From assembly GCA_022614735.1 (NCBI GenBank), contig JAKEHZ010000063.1:1-26656 (forward strand): a stretch of 26,656 nt of DNA. Direction: 5' to 3'. The notes under the pieces were generated by a model. That model had not been told where the DNA came from. It did not search any database and was given only the letters and a program-made list of their open reading frames with translations. Position numbers and translations under genes: made by a program. Positions 18,628 through 25,947 of this stretch are shown here, piece after piece (the first letter of the stretch is position 1; each line of letters starts with the position of its first letter). This stretch comes from Acidobacteriota bacterium. GTDB lineage: Bacteria > Acidobacteriota > Blastocatellia > RBC074.

Positions 18628-19632
18628 ATGGATCAATCTCAACGCACAATCAGCGAGATCACAATAGTCACGCCGACATTCCGCCGCCCGGCGGAAGTGG
18701 CGGAGCTGTTGGATAATCTGCGGCATCAAAGCCTGCTGCCCGCTGAAATTATCCTGGTTGATGGCGCACCGCCTGAAGAGACCGCAACTGAAGAAGTGGT
18801 CAAAACAGTGACTTCTACGCTGCCCTTTCCATGCCGCTACATCCGCCGCGGCGGTGGCACGGCCGTTCAAAGAAACACCGGAATCGAAAACGCGAAGACC
18901 CCCTACATTGCGCTGATTGACGATGACATCCGTCCGGAACCGGACTTCCTTGAACAAATCACCAGGGCTTTTGCCGATGATAGAGAGAGGAAAGTTGGCG
19001 GTATTGTCGGCTATCGTACCAACCAGCATTTTGACACGAATGTTCAACGATGGCGATGGTATCGGCGTTTGCGCTTCTTCAGCACATACGAGCCGGGGCG
19101 TTATGACTTCACCAGCGGGTATCCGATAAACGTCAATCTGCAACCCCCCTTTAGCGGAATACGCGAGGTCGATTTTATGACCACCTCTTGCGCTGTCTGG
19201 CGGCGTGATGTCTTTGATTCAGGTTTGAGTTTCGATCCATTTTTCCGCGATTACGGCATGCTCGAGGACGCGCATTTCTCACTGCGAGCCGGACGGCAAT
19301 GGAAGCTCTGGCAATGTGGCGATGCGTGTTGTCTGCATCTGCACTCCCCTCATGGCCGGCCACCGAGTCGCAAGATCGGATACAAGTGCGTGGTCAATTA
19401 CTATTATGTTTTTCAAGATGTCGTTCGACCGTTGACCTGGCGGCATCGATTGCGCTTCTGGCGTTTTCAGGCGTTCGAGCTGTTACGAGTCTTTAGTTCC
19501 GCCATACGACGGCGCCGATGGTCAGACGTGATGGAGTTCTGGGGACGAATCGAAGGCATTTTCGCCATTGCGAGAGGAGAATACGAATTCAACACAAAGG
19601 GTCAAAGGGTCAAAGGGTCAAAGAAGAAATAA
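18628..19632 (+). CDS. Family 2 glycosyltransferase with repeat-derived tail
   Basis: The product has 334 residues. It has a GT-A family 2 N-terminus (ITIVTPTFRRPAEVAELLDNLRHQ, then EIILVDGAPPE), the RNTGIENAKTPYIALIDDDIRPEPDFLEQI block with D-D-D at about 98-100 for metal and nucleotide-sugar binding, and DFMTTSCAVWRRDVF in the acceptor region. FFRDYGMLEDAHFSLRAG holds the ED catalytic-base-like motif, and a C-terminal part is rich in Arg and aromatic residues. About the last 15 residues (FNTKGQRVKGSKKK) are encoded by the left arm and loop of hairpin 7, and the TAA stop lies in its loop. These residues are unlikely to belong to the enzyme fold. A role in transferring one sugar of the repeat unit is likely. 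Confidence 0.87.
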   Translation: MDQSQRTISEITIVTPTFRRPAEVAELLDNLRHQSLLPAEIILVDGAPPEETATEEVVKTVTSTLPFPCRYIRRGGGTAVQRNTGIENAKTPYIALIDDDIRPEPDFLEQITRAFADDRERKVGGIVGYRTNQHFDTNVQRWRWYRRLRFFSTYEPGRYDFTSGYPINVNLQPPFSGIREVDFMTTSCAVWRRDVFDSGLSFDPFFRDYGMLEDAHFSLRAGRQWKLWQCGDACCLHLHSPHGRPPSRKIGYKCVVNYYYVFQDVVRPLTWRHRLRFWRFQAFELLRVFSSAIRRRRWSDVMEFWGRIEGIFAIARGEYEFNTKGQRVKGSKKK

Positions 19633-19684
19633 ATCAATCTCTTATCCCCTTTGACCCTTTGACCCTTTGACCCTTTGTGTTGAA
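19572..19684. repeat. Hairpin element 7 (A-core stub plus E-type GGGTCAAA repeats), 36-bp perfect stem
   Basis: Left arm 19588-19623 pairs perfectly with right arm 19649-19684 over 36 bp with a 25-nt loop. Both arms consist of TTCAACAC followed by tandem copies of the 8-mer AAAGGGTC. An A-core stub (GAGAGGAGAATACGAA) sits directly before the stem at 19572-19587. The upstream GT2 gene terminates in the loop. Hairpin 8 carries the same E-type arms and a recognisably similar loop, so the two are copies of one element. Confidence 0.95.
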
Positions 19685-19705
19685 ACTGTTAACGGTAGAT
19701 GAATC

Positions 19706-20872
19706 ATGGCAAGACTGGTCGTCTTTTCACATAAACCCTGTTGGCGTTCGTCAAACTCGCCGACAGGCTTTGCGACCGACGGTGGGTTTCCCTTCCAGAT
19801 GCGCGCGCTCTCGGAATTGTTTGATTCGACCGTATTGGTTGTTCCCTGCTACAAAATCTCTGATCGAAAAGGCGAGATTCCGTTGTCGGGACACAATCTT
19901 TCAGTTGCCTCCTTGACTCCCCCAATCGGTCAAGGCTCCCTGCAAAAAGTTGGAATGTTGTGGTGGCTTGTAAGCAATGGTCCGCGTTTGTTGCAAGCAG
20001 CGCTTCGCGCCGATGTAATCCATTCTCCTATTCCCGGTGATGTCGGCACATTCGGAATCATTCTGGCAATCGTCTTACGGAGGCCACTCTTCGTGCGCCA
20101 TTGCGGTAACTGGGAGTTTCAACGTACCCCAGCTGAAAGATTCTGGCGCTGGTTCATGGAATGCTTTGCCGGCGGTCGCAATGTTATGCTCGCAACGGGG
20201 GGCACAAAAAAACCGCCGTCAGAGCGTAACCCAGCAATTCGTTGGATATTCTCAACCTCTTTAACTGAAAAGGAACTGGCAAACTGCCGCATAGAACGGC
20301 GGTCAATCGACAGTCGGAGAGCGCGGTTGATCATCGTCTGCCGTCAGGAGGTGTACAAAGGCACTGGCGTTCTGCTCGAGAGCCTGCTCTTGCTGCTCAA
20401 TGATTTCCCGAACATCAGGCAAGAAGTCGTGGGAGATGGCAAGGCACTTACCCAATTCAAACGACAAGCTGAAAATCTCGGGTTGAATGGCCGCGTTCAT
20501 TTTCACGGCCGGCTGGATCACGAGAGCGTCATCCGGTTGCTTAAACAAGCTGATCTTTTCTGTTATCCAACGAAGTCAGACGGCTTTCCGAAGGTCGTCC
20601 TCGAAGCTTTAGCGTGCGGTCTGCCCGTTATCACAACTCCTGTTTCTGTTCTGCCGCAACTGATCGGAAATGGTTGCGGCGTTGTGATAGAGGAAGCAAA
20701 TCCCGAGGCTCTTGCGCAGGCGGTACGGGAATGCCTGTCCGATGTCGAAAAATATCGCGCGATGTCTGCAAACGCTCTGGTGACTGCCGAGCGGTATTCA
20801 CTCGAGCGATGGCGCGCCACAATTGGCGATCTGCTGCGTGAGGCGGGGATGCCGTTGCGCTCTGATGTCTGA
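19706..20872 (+). CDS. Family 4 glycosyltransferase
   Basis: The product has 388 residues with a GT-B fold. ATG 19706 was chosen because it is the first start after hairpin 7 that gives a normal N-terminal strand (MARLVVFSH). The C-terminal donor domain shows LIIVCRQEVYKGTGVLLESL, VVGDGKALTQF, VHFHGRLDHESVIRLLKQADLFCYPTKSDGFPKVVLEALACGLPVITT and a terminal helix. The usual E-x7-E pair appears as D292 and E300. The N-terminal acceptor half includes ADVIHSPIPGDVGTFG and LFVRHCGNWE. It overlaps the next glycosyltransferase gene by 8 bp. The sugar and linkage are not predictable. Confidence 0.87.
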   Translation: MARLVVFSHKPCWRSSNSPTGFATDGGFPFQMRALSELFDSTVLVVPCYKISDRKGEIPLSGHNLSVASLTPPIGQGSLQKVGMLWWLVSNGPRLLQAALRADVIHSPIPGDVGTFGIILAIVLRRPLFVRHCGNWEFQRTPAERFWRWFMECFAGGRNVMLATGGTKKPPSERNPAIRWIFSTSLTEKELANCRIERRSIDSRRARLIIVCRQEVYKGTGVLLESLLLLLNDFPNIRQEVVGDGKALTQFKRQAENLGLNGRVHFHGRLDHESVIRLLKQADLFCYPTKSDGFPKVVLEALACGLPVITTPVSVLPQLIGNGCGVVIEEANPEALAQAVRECLSDVEKYRAMSANALVTAERYSLERWRATIGDLLREAGMPLRSDV

Positions 20873-21953
20873 TCTGTCGCAGGTTAACATAGCTTTTCTG
20901 GCCGGCACGCTCGGACAGGGCGGTTCCGAGCGCCAGTTGTTTTATCTGCTCCGGGCGTTAAAGCAAAATGGCGCCAGGTCGCGGTTGTATTGTCTGACTC
21001 GTGGTGAATTCTGGGAAGAGACCATTCGCGATCTCGGCATTCCTGTCATCTGGATCGGTCAACATCCATCCAGGTTCTTGCGATTGGCGCGATTGATTAA
21101 TGAGATACGAACTGATCGCCCGGCGATCATCCAAAGCCAACACATTTACACAAACATCTACGTCGTCGCGGCAGCAAGGGCGCTTGGGCTTCGGGAGATC
21201 GGGGCGCTGCGCAATGACATCATTATGTCACCGCGATCCGTCGGGCGGATAATGGGGAAACTGAGTCTCCATCTGCCCCGGATCGTCGCCGTAAATTCTC
21301 AAGCGGCGATCTCCAAAGCCACGAGGATGGGCATGCCTGCGTCGCAAATTCGTCTACTTCGCAACGTCGTTGACACTGATCATTTTACTCCGGCACCACG
21401 TGCAGAGGATGGAACTAAGATGATTGCCGCAATTGGGCGGCTGGTCAGGCAGAAAAGATTTGACAGGATGCTCTCGATTATCGCCAGAGTACGCGTGCAG
21501 TCGCGTTATCCAGTCAGGGCAATGATCGTAGGTGATGGGCCGTTACGTTCACAACTCGAAGAGCAAGCCGCGGAGCTGGGATTAAGTGACGCGATAGAAT
21601 TCAAAGGCACGGTAACCGATATACGAGTGATCTATCGGGCGGCCGATGCGTTGTTGCTCACATCCGACTGGGAGGGGTCGCCTAACGTGGTGCTCGAAGC
21701 GATGGCTTGCGGTCTGCCGGTGGTAGCGACTGGCGTAGGCGATGTTCCGGAGATTATACTTGAAGGTGAGACAGGCTTTCTCGCTCGCCCCGAAGATGAT
21801 GAGAAGCTGGTTGCAGGTTTGCTTGAGCTACTTCACAATCCTCCATTGAAGATAGAGCTTGGACGCCGCGCTCGCGAACATGTCGTGGCCGAGCATTCAC
21901 CGCAGCAGCTACCCCACCGCCTGCAAAACTTTTACGAGGCTGTGCTCGCATGA
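20865..21953 (+). CDS. Family 4 glycosyltransferase
   Basis: The product has 362 residues. ATG 20865 gives MSDLSQVNIAFLAGTLGQGGSERQLFYLLRAL, a standard GT4 N-terminus with the glycine loop and GGSERQ; an earlier in-frame ATG at 20823 adds an unlikely Cys/Arg-rich stretch. The donor domain has MIAAIGRLVRQKRFDRMLSI, VGDGPLRSQLEEQAAELGL, IEFKGTVTDIRVIYRAADALLLTSDWEGSPNVVLEAMACGLPVVAT with the complete E270-x7-E278 motif, and GETGFLA. It overlaps its neighbour upstream by 8 bp and the membrane protein gene downstream by 4 bp (ATGA), so the three genes form a coupled set. Confidence 0.9.
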   Translation: MSDLSQVNIAFLAGTLGQGGSERQLFYLLRALKQNGARSRLYCLTRGEFWEETIRDLGIPVIWIGQHPSRFLRLARLINEIRTDRPAIIQSQHIYTNIYVVAAARALGLREIGALRNDIIMSPRSVGRIMGKLSLHLPRIVAVNSQAAISKATRMGMPASQIRLLRNVVDTDHFTPAPRAEDGTKMIAAIGRLVRQKRFDRMLSIIARVRVQSRYPVRAMIVGDGPLRSQLEEQAAELGLSDAIEFKGTVTDIRVIYRAADALLLTSDWEGSPNVVLEAMACGLPVVATGVGDVPEIILEGETGFLARPEDDEKLVAGLLELLHNPPLKIELGRRAREHVVAEHSPQQLPHRLQNFYEAVLA

Positions 21954-23338
21954 ATCCAACACTCCAAATACCTGCGCGCAGCAGGGGATTTTTTGTTCTG
22001 GATCAAATTCGCGCCTGGCACCTATCAGTGCCACTGGTGGCATTTTTCTTCTTCACAGCGCACATTCCCCTTGCTTTGCTCATGACAAAATCTCCGCTCG
22101 CGTCGACAGTACATGCGCTGGCGACGCTCTTAGTCGGGTTGTGGATTGCAGGGACGAATGCAAGGCCTGAGCGAGTAGCTTATATTGTTGCTTACATCGC
22201 AGGAGCTGAAACTCTCTGGAGAATGACGCGGGCGATGGTTTTTTGGGAGTTCGGCAAATACGCGCTGATTGCAATTCTTCTCATCGCTATCGTCAGAAGC
22301 GGGCGTTTAAAAGGACCGTTATCGGTCTTCTTGTACTTCCTGCTCCTCTTGCCGTCGCTGGTATTGCCGATGTCGATGGTCGATTCGGCTGAATTCCGCA
22401 ACCAGGTCAGCTTCAACCTCTCCGGTCCTCTGGCGCTGGTAATCAGCACGTGGTTCTTCTCCGACCGGGAATTTTCACGAGCTCAAATACATCGATTGTT
22501 TATTGCGTTGATAGGTCCGAGTATAGGTGTCGCAACGATCGCACTTTTCGATACCCTGAGTGCTCAGACAATATATTTCTCCAACAACTCCAACTTTATC
22601 ACGAGCGGTGGGTTTGGCCCCAACCAGGTTTCTTCGGTTTTAGGGCTGGCCGCGTTACTGGCTTTCCTCTTAACCTATGATCCGAAGGTCACGCGAGGGC
22701 TCAGGCTGATGGTCTTCACACTGCTTTTGATTTTCGCAGTACAAAGCGCAATGACTTTCTCGCGTGGTGGTCTGTATACAGCCGGCGGCGCAGCTATTGT
22801 CGCAACTTTTTATCTAATCAGACTGCCGCGAACGAGACTCAAAGTAATCGGTGGAATTCTGTTGTTGGTGCTCGTCACGAATTTCATTTTATTGCCGCAG
22901 TTGGACGCGTTCACTGGCGGGGCGCTTACGAAGCGCTTCGGCAACACCAAACTGACGGGCCGCGATAAAATTGTAAGGGCAGATCTGCAGGCCTGGTCCG
23001 ACAATCTCCTGTTCGGCGTCGGGCCGGGACAGGCCAAATCTTACCGGCAGGATTATCGAGTTGATACATCGGCACACACGGAGTTTTCTCGGATGCTGGC
23101 AGAGCATGGTGTTTTCGGCCTCGCGGCGATCTTCATGCTTTTGCTCATGGCCTTGCGACATTTAAGACGCGCGCATGATGGCCCGAGCAAAGCCTTCACC
23201 GCAGCGATGATCAGTTGGAGTTTTTTTTATATGCTGACGGCGGCAATGCGACTGGCCGCCCCTGCTTTCATTTTTGGACTGGCGGCGGCAAATATCTTAC
23301 CTGATGACAATAGCGATAATACGAAACAAACGAAATAA
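21950..23338 (+). CDS. O-antigen ligase/polymerase-like membrane protein (Wzy/WaaL type)
   Basis: The product has 462 residues with about eleven or twelve hydrophobic segments. The ligase/polymerase-type core is visible late in the protein: MTFSRGGLYTAGGAAIVATF, a large periplasmic-type loop with DNLLFGVGPGQAKSY and TSAHTEFSRMLAEHGVFGLAAIFMLLL. The Arg and His residues of such loops are typical of WaaL, Wzy and related Wzy_C proteins. It would either ligate the finished glycan to its anchor or polymerise repeat units. With an ABC exporter in the cluster and no Wzx flippase seen, ligation is the more natural reading, but this is inference. The final residues (DNTKQTK) and the stop are encoded by an unpaired A-type core at 23315-23355. 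Confidence 0.8.
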   Translation: MNPTLQIPARSRGFFVLDQIRAWHLSVPLVAFFFFTAHIPLALLMTKSPLASTVHALATLLVGLWIAGTNARPERVAYIVAYIAGAETLWRMTRAMVFWEFGKYALIAILLIAIVRSGRLKGPLSVFLYFLLLLPSLVLPMSMVDSAEFRNQVSFNLSGPLALVISTWFFSDREFSRAQIHRLFIALIGPSIGVATIALFDTLSAQTIYFSNNSNFITSGGFGPNQVSSVLGLAALLAFLLTYDPKVTRGLRLMVFTLLLIFAVQSAMTFSRGGLYTAGGAAIVATFYLIRLPRTRLKVIGGILLLVLVTNFILLPQLDAFTGGALTKRFGNTKLTGRDKIVRADLQAWSDNLLFGVGPGQAKSYRQDYRVDTSAHTEFSRMLAEHGVFGLAAIFMLLLMALRHLRRAHDGPSKAFTAAMISWSFFYMLTAAMRLAAPAFIFGLAAANILPDDNSDNTKQTK

Positions 23339-23496
23339 ACGAAACAAACGAAAAAGGGCAAGTTTCATCTTCCGGCTAAAAATTCAACACAAAGGGTCAA
23401 AGGGTCAAAGAAAAAAATCAAGCATTTATCCCTCTTTGACCCTTTGACCCTTTGACCCTTTGTGTTGAATTTTTAGCCGGAAGATGAAACTTGCCC
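23315..23496. repeat. Hairpin element 8 (A core plus E-type repeats), 55-bp perfect stem carrying the next gene's start codon
   Basis: Left arm 23356-23410 pairs perfectly with right arm 23442-23496 over 55 bp with a 31-nt loop. The inner arms are E-type AAAGGGTC repeats after AATTCAACAC. The outer 25 or so base pairs are locus-specific and include the ATG at 23484 and first codons of the downstream glycosyltransferase, present inverted in the left arm. The loop holds part of an extra GGGTCAAA unit, so the right side has one more copy than the left. A double A-type core without a complementary right half precedes the stem at 23315-23355. Confidence 0.95.
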
Positions 23497-24551
23497 GAAT
23501 TGGAATGAAACTCTCAGTTCTGCTTGTTGGTAATTTTCTTTCGTCTTCGACCGGCGTGCGCAGCGTGTGTGAAGATTTGGCAATGCAGCTTGCCGGAAAG
23601 GGCTGGCCAATTTTCACCTCTTCCGCCAAACCCGGCCGGATTGCCCGCGTCAGCGACATGGTCAGCACTGTCTGGCGGGAACGACGTCGATACGATATAG
23701 CACATGTCGAAGTTTACAGCGGGCCGGCTTTTATCTGGGCAGAACTGGTGTGTGAATCATTGAAGCTTGTTGGCAAGCCTTTTGTGCTCACGCTGCACAG
23801 TGGAAGTCTTCCGGTTTTCGCTGAGCGCTGGCCCGGGCGGATGCGGCGATTGCTCAACTCAGCAGTAGTCGTCACAACACCTTCGACATTTCTCGGCGAA
23901 CGAATGAAACAATTCCGAGCAGACTTGCAGCTGCTGCCTAATCCGATTGAGTTGGGCGCCTATCGTTTCAAACACCGCAAAAAAGTGGCACCGAAATTGA
24001 TCTGGTTGCGAGCATTTCACAAAATCTATAACCCCTCACTTGCTCCGCGTGTGATCGCGCGACTGAGAGAAGAATTTCCGGATATTCACCTGACAATGGT
24101 CGGCCGTGATAAAGGCGACGGCAGCCTGCAAGAGACCTTGCAGGTAGCGAAAATGCTGGGAGTCGCCGATCAAATCAGTTTTTCCGGGGCGATTCCAAAG
24201 AGTGAGGTTCCGGTCTGGCTCGGCCGCCATGACATCTTTCTGAATACAACAAATGTGGACAATATGCCGGTGAGTATCCTTGAAGCAATGGCCTCCGGTC
24301 TTTGTGTGGTGAGCACAAATGTCGGTGGCATCCCCCGTCTGCTTGAACAAGAGCACGAGGCATTACTCGTAAGCGCTGATGATATCGATGCCATGACCTC
24401 ATCAGTCAGGCGCTTACTGACCGATGACGAACTGGCGGCTACGTTGTCGTACAATGCACGCCAAAAAGCCGGGCAGTTTGACTGGGCAGTGATCCTGCCG
24501 CAGTGGGAGAGAATATTGGCAGGTGCAGCGGTGATGCATAAAGATGGGTGA
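23484..24551 (+). CDS. Family 4 glycosyltransferase
   Basis: The product has 355 residues from ATG 23484, which lies in the right arm of hairpin 8; an ATG at 23505 (MKLSVLLVGNF) is an equally sensible start and lies just outside the stem. The N-terminal half has LLVGNFLSSSTGVRSVCEDLAMQLAGKGW and DIAHVEVYSGPAFIWAE, then TLHSGSLP. The donor domain shows LIWLRAFHKIYNP, LTMVGRDKGDGSLQETLQVAKMLGV, ISFSGAIPKSEVPVWLGRHDIFLNTTNVDNMPVSILEAMASGLCVVST and GGIPRLLEQ. Asp259 replaces the first Glu of the E-x7-E motif; Glu267 is present. It overlaps the next gene by 8 bp. Confidence 0.87.
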   Translation: MKLARIGMKLSVLLVGNFLSSSTGVRSVCEDLAMQLAGKGWPIFTSSAKPGRIARVSDMVSTVWRERRRYDIAHVEVYSGPAFIWAELVCESLKLVGKPFVLTLHSGSLPVFAERWPGRMRRLLNSAVVVTTPSTFLGERMKQFRADLQLLPNPIELGAYRFKHRKKVAPKLIWLRAFHKIYNPSLAPRVIARLREEFPDIHLTMVGRDKGDGSLQETLQVAKMLGVADQISFSGAIPKSEVPVWLGRHDIFLNTTNVDNMPVSILEAMASGLCVVSTNVGGIPRLLEQEHEALLVSADDIDAMTSSVRRLLTDDELAATLSYNARQKAGQFDWAVILPQWERILAGAAVMHKDG

Positions 24552-25947
24552 TCAACTGTTCAAGATTTATCATCGGCTCCCCGCCCAATCTCGCTCGCTC
24601 GCAGCGAGCCTCTATGGCTTATATTTACGCTCCTGGCGATACGGCTCGGAGAGCGAAGAGTTGATTGCTGAGGCGATCGACCGCGAGTATTGGAGCCACG
24701 GGCAGTGGCAAAAGTGGCGGGAGGAAAGACTGGCCTTTGTGCTGCATCGCGCTGCGACTCGCGTTCCCTACTACCGTGAATACTGGGCATCCCGGCGTCG
24801 AAATGGCGACCGCGCATCATGGGAGGAATTGAATAACTGGCCGGTCCTTTCAAAAGAAGCGGTACGCAAAAATACCCTGGCATTCATCGCAGATGATTGT
24901 GACCCGAAACGAATGTTTCGCGAACACACCAGCGGCACATCCGGCAAGCCTCTCAATCTCTGGTGGAGCCGCGAAACCGTCCGCGCCTGGTATGCGCTTT
25001 TTGAAGCGAGGGCGAGACATTGGCACGGCGTGAGGCGAAACGAGCGTTGGGCAAATTTAGGCGGGCAGCAAGTCACTCCTGCCAGTGCTTACAAACCGCC
25101 ATTCTGGGTCTGGAATGCGCCCATGCGACAGCTCTACCTTTCCGCCAATCACATCAGCAGCCGCAACATAGCTGATTATATTGATGCCCTGGAACGATAC
25201 GGAATCACTCATCTGGTTAGTTACTCATCTTCCGTCGCGTGGCTTGCGCGTGAAGCAGCCCACCTCGGTCTCCGCGCTAAGGGGATCAAGGTGGTGATCA
25301 CAAATGCCGAGCCCTTATCTCAATGGCACCGCGAGGTTGTCAGGAAGGGTCTGGGTTGCGAGGCGCGTGAGACTTATGGAATGGCTGAAATCACTGCCGC
25401 AGCAAGCGAGTGCGCTGAAGGCAATCTTCACCTGTGGCCGGAGGTTGGGTGGATCGAAGCCCTTTGTGATGACCAGGACACCCCGGTGCCGGCAAATCAA
25501 GCCGGAAGACTCATCTGTACTGGTTTGCTCAATGCCGATATGCCATTGATTCGCTATGCCGTCGGTGACCGAATTCGACCGGCGGTGGAAAATGGCCATT
25601 GCGGTTGTAGCCGCACGCTCCCGCTGATCGGCGGTATCGAAGGCCGCACCAACGATATGCTTATGACACGCGATGGTCGTCACGTCTACTGGCTAAATCC
25701 GGTCTTCTATGGTTTGCCGATCCGAGAAGCGCAGATCATCCAGGAGACGCTCGAACTGATCCGCGTTATATACATTCCGGCGCCTGAATTCACCACAGCA
25801 TCAGAGCGAATTATCATTGATCGTTTACATGCCAGAATGGGAGATGTCGATGTGATACTCGTGCCGGTGACGGAGATTCCGCGTGAGCACAGAAGTAAGT
25901 TCCAGGCAGTCGTCTGTAACATTCCCAAAGCCGCAAGTGTCGGATAA
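24544..25947 (+). CDS. PaaK/CapK-like adenylate-forming enzyme
   Basis: The product has 467 residues, related to phenylacetate-CoA ligase-like CapK proteins of the ANL superfamily. HTSGTSGKPL at about 128-137 is the phosphate-binding loop. YGITHLVSYSSSVAWLA and VVITNAEPLSQWHREVV precede ARETYGMAEITAAASEC, the adenylate-binding segment. LICTGLLNADMPLIRYAVGDRI holds the catalytic-type Asp near the hinge. A C-terminal subdomain with IEGRTNDMLMTRDGRHVY completes the fold. CapK-like enzymes occur in many polysaccharide clusters, and the substrate is usually unknown; activation of an acyl or amino acid for glycan decoration is a plausible inference. It overlaps the GT4 gene by 8 bp. Confidence 0.82.
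   Translation: MGDQLFKIYHRLPAQSRSLAASLYGLYLRSWRYGSESEELIAEAIDREYWSHGQWQKWREERLAFVLHRAATRVPYYREYWASRRRNGDRASWEELNNWPVLSKEAVRKNTLAFIADDCDPKRMFREHTSGTSGKPLNLWWSRETVRAWYALFEARARHWHGVRRNERWANLGGQQVTPASAYKPPFWVWNAPMRQLYLSANHISSRNIADYIDALERYGITHLVSYSSSVAWLAREAAHLGLRAKGIKVVITNAEPLSQWHREVVRKGLGCEARETYGMAEITAAASECAEGNLHLWPEVGWIEALCDDQDTPVPANQAGRLICTGLLNADMPLIRYAVGDRIRPAVENGHCGCSRTLPLIGGIEGRTNDMLMTRDGRHVYWLNPVFYGLPIREAQIIQETLELIRVIYIPAPEFTTASERIIIDRLHARMGDVDVILVPVTEIPREHRSKFQAVVCNIPKAASVG

Noticed and set aside
9034..19684. CRISPR-like arrays
   Set aside because: The short repeats are directly tandem or paired in inverted arms, with no regular spacers of about 30 nt and no cas genes.
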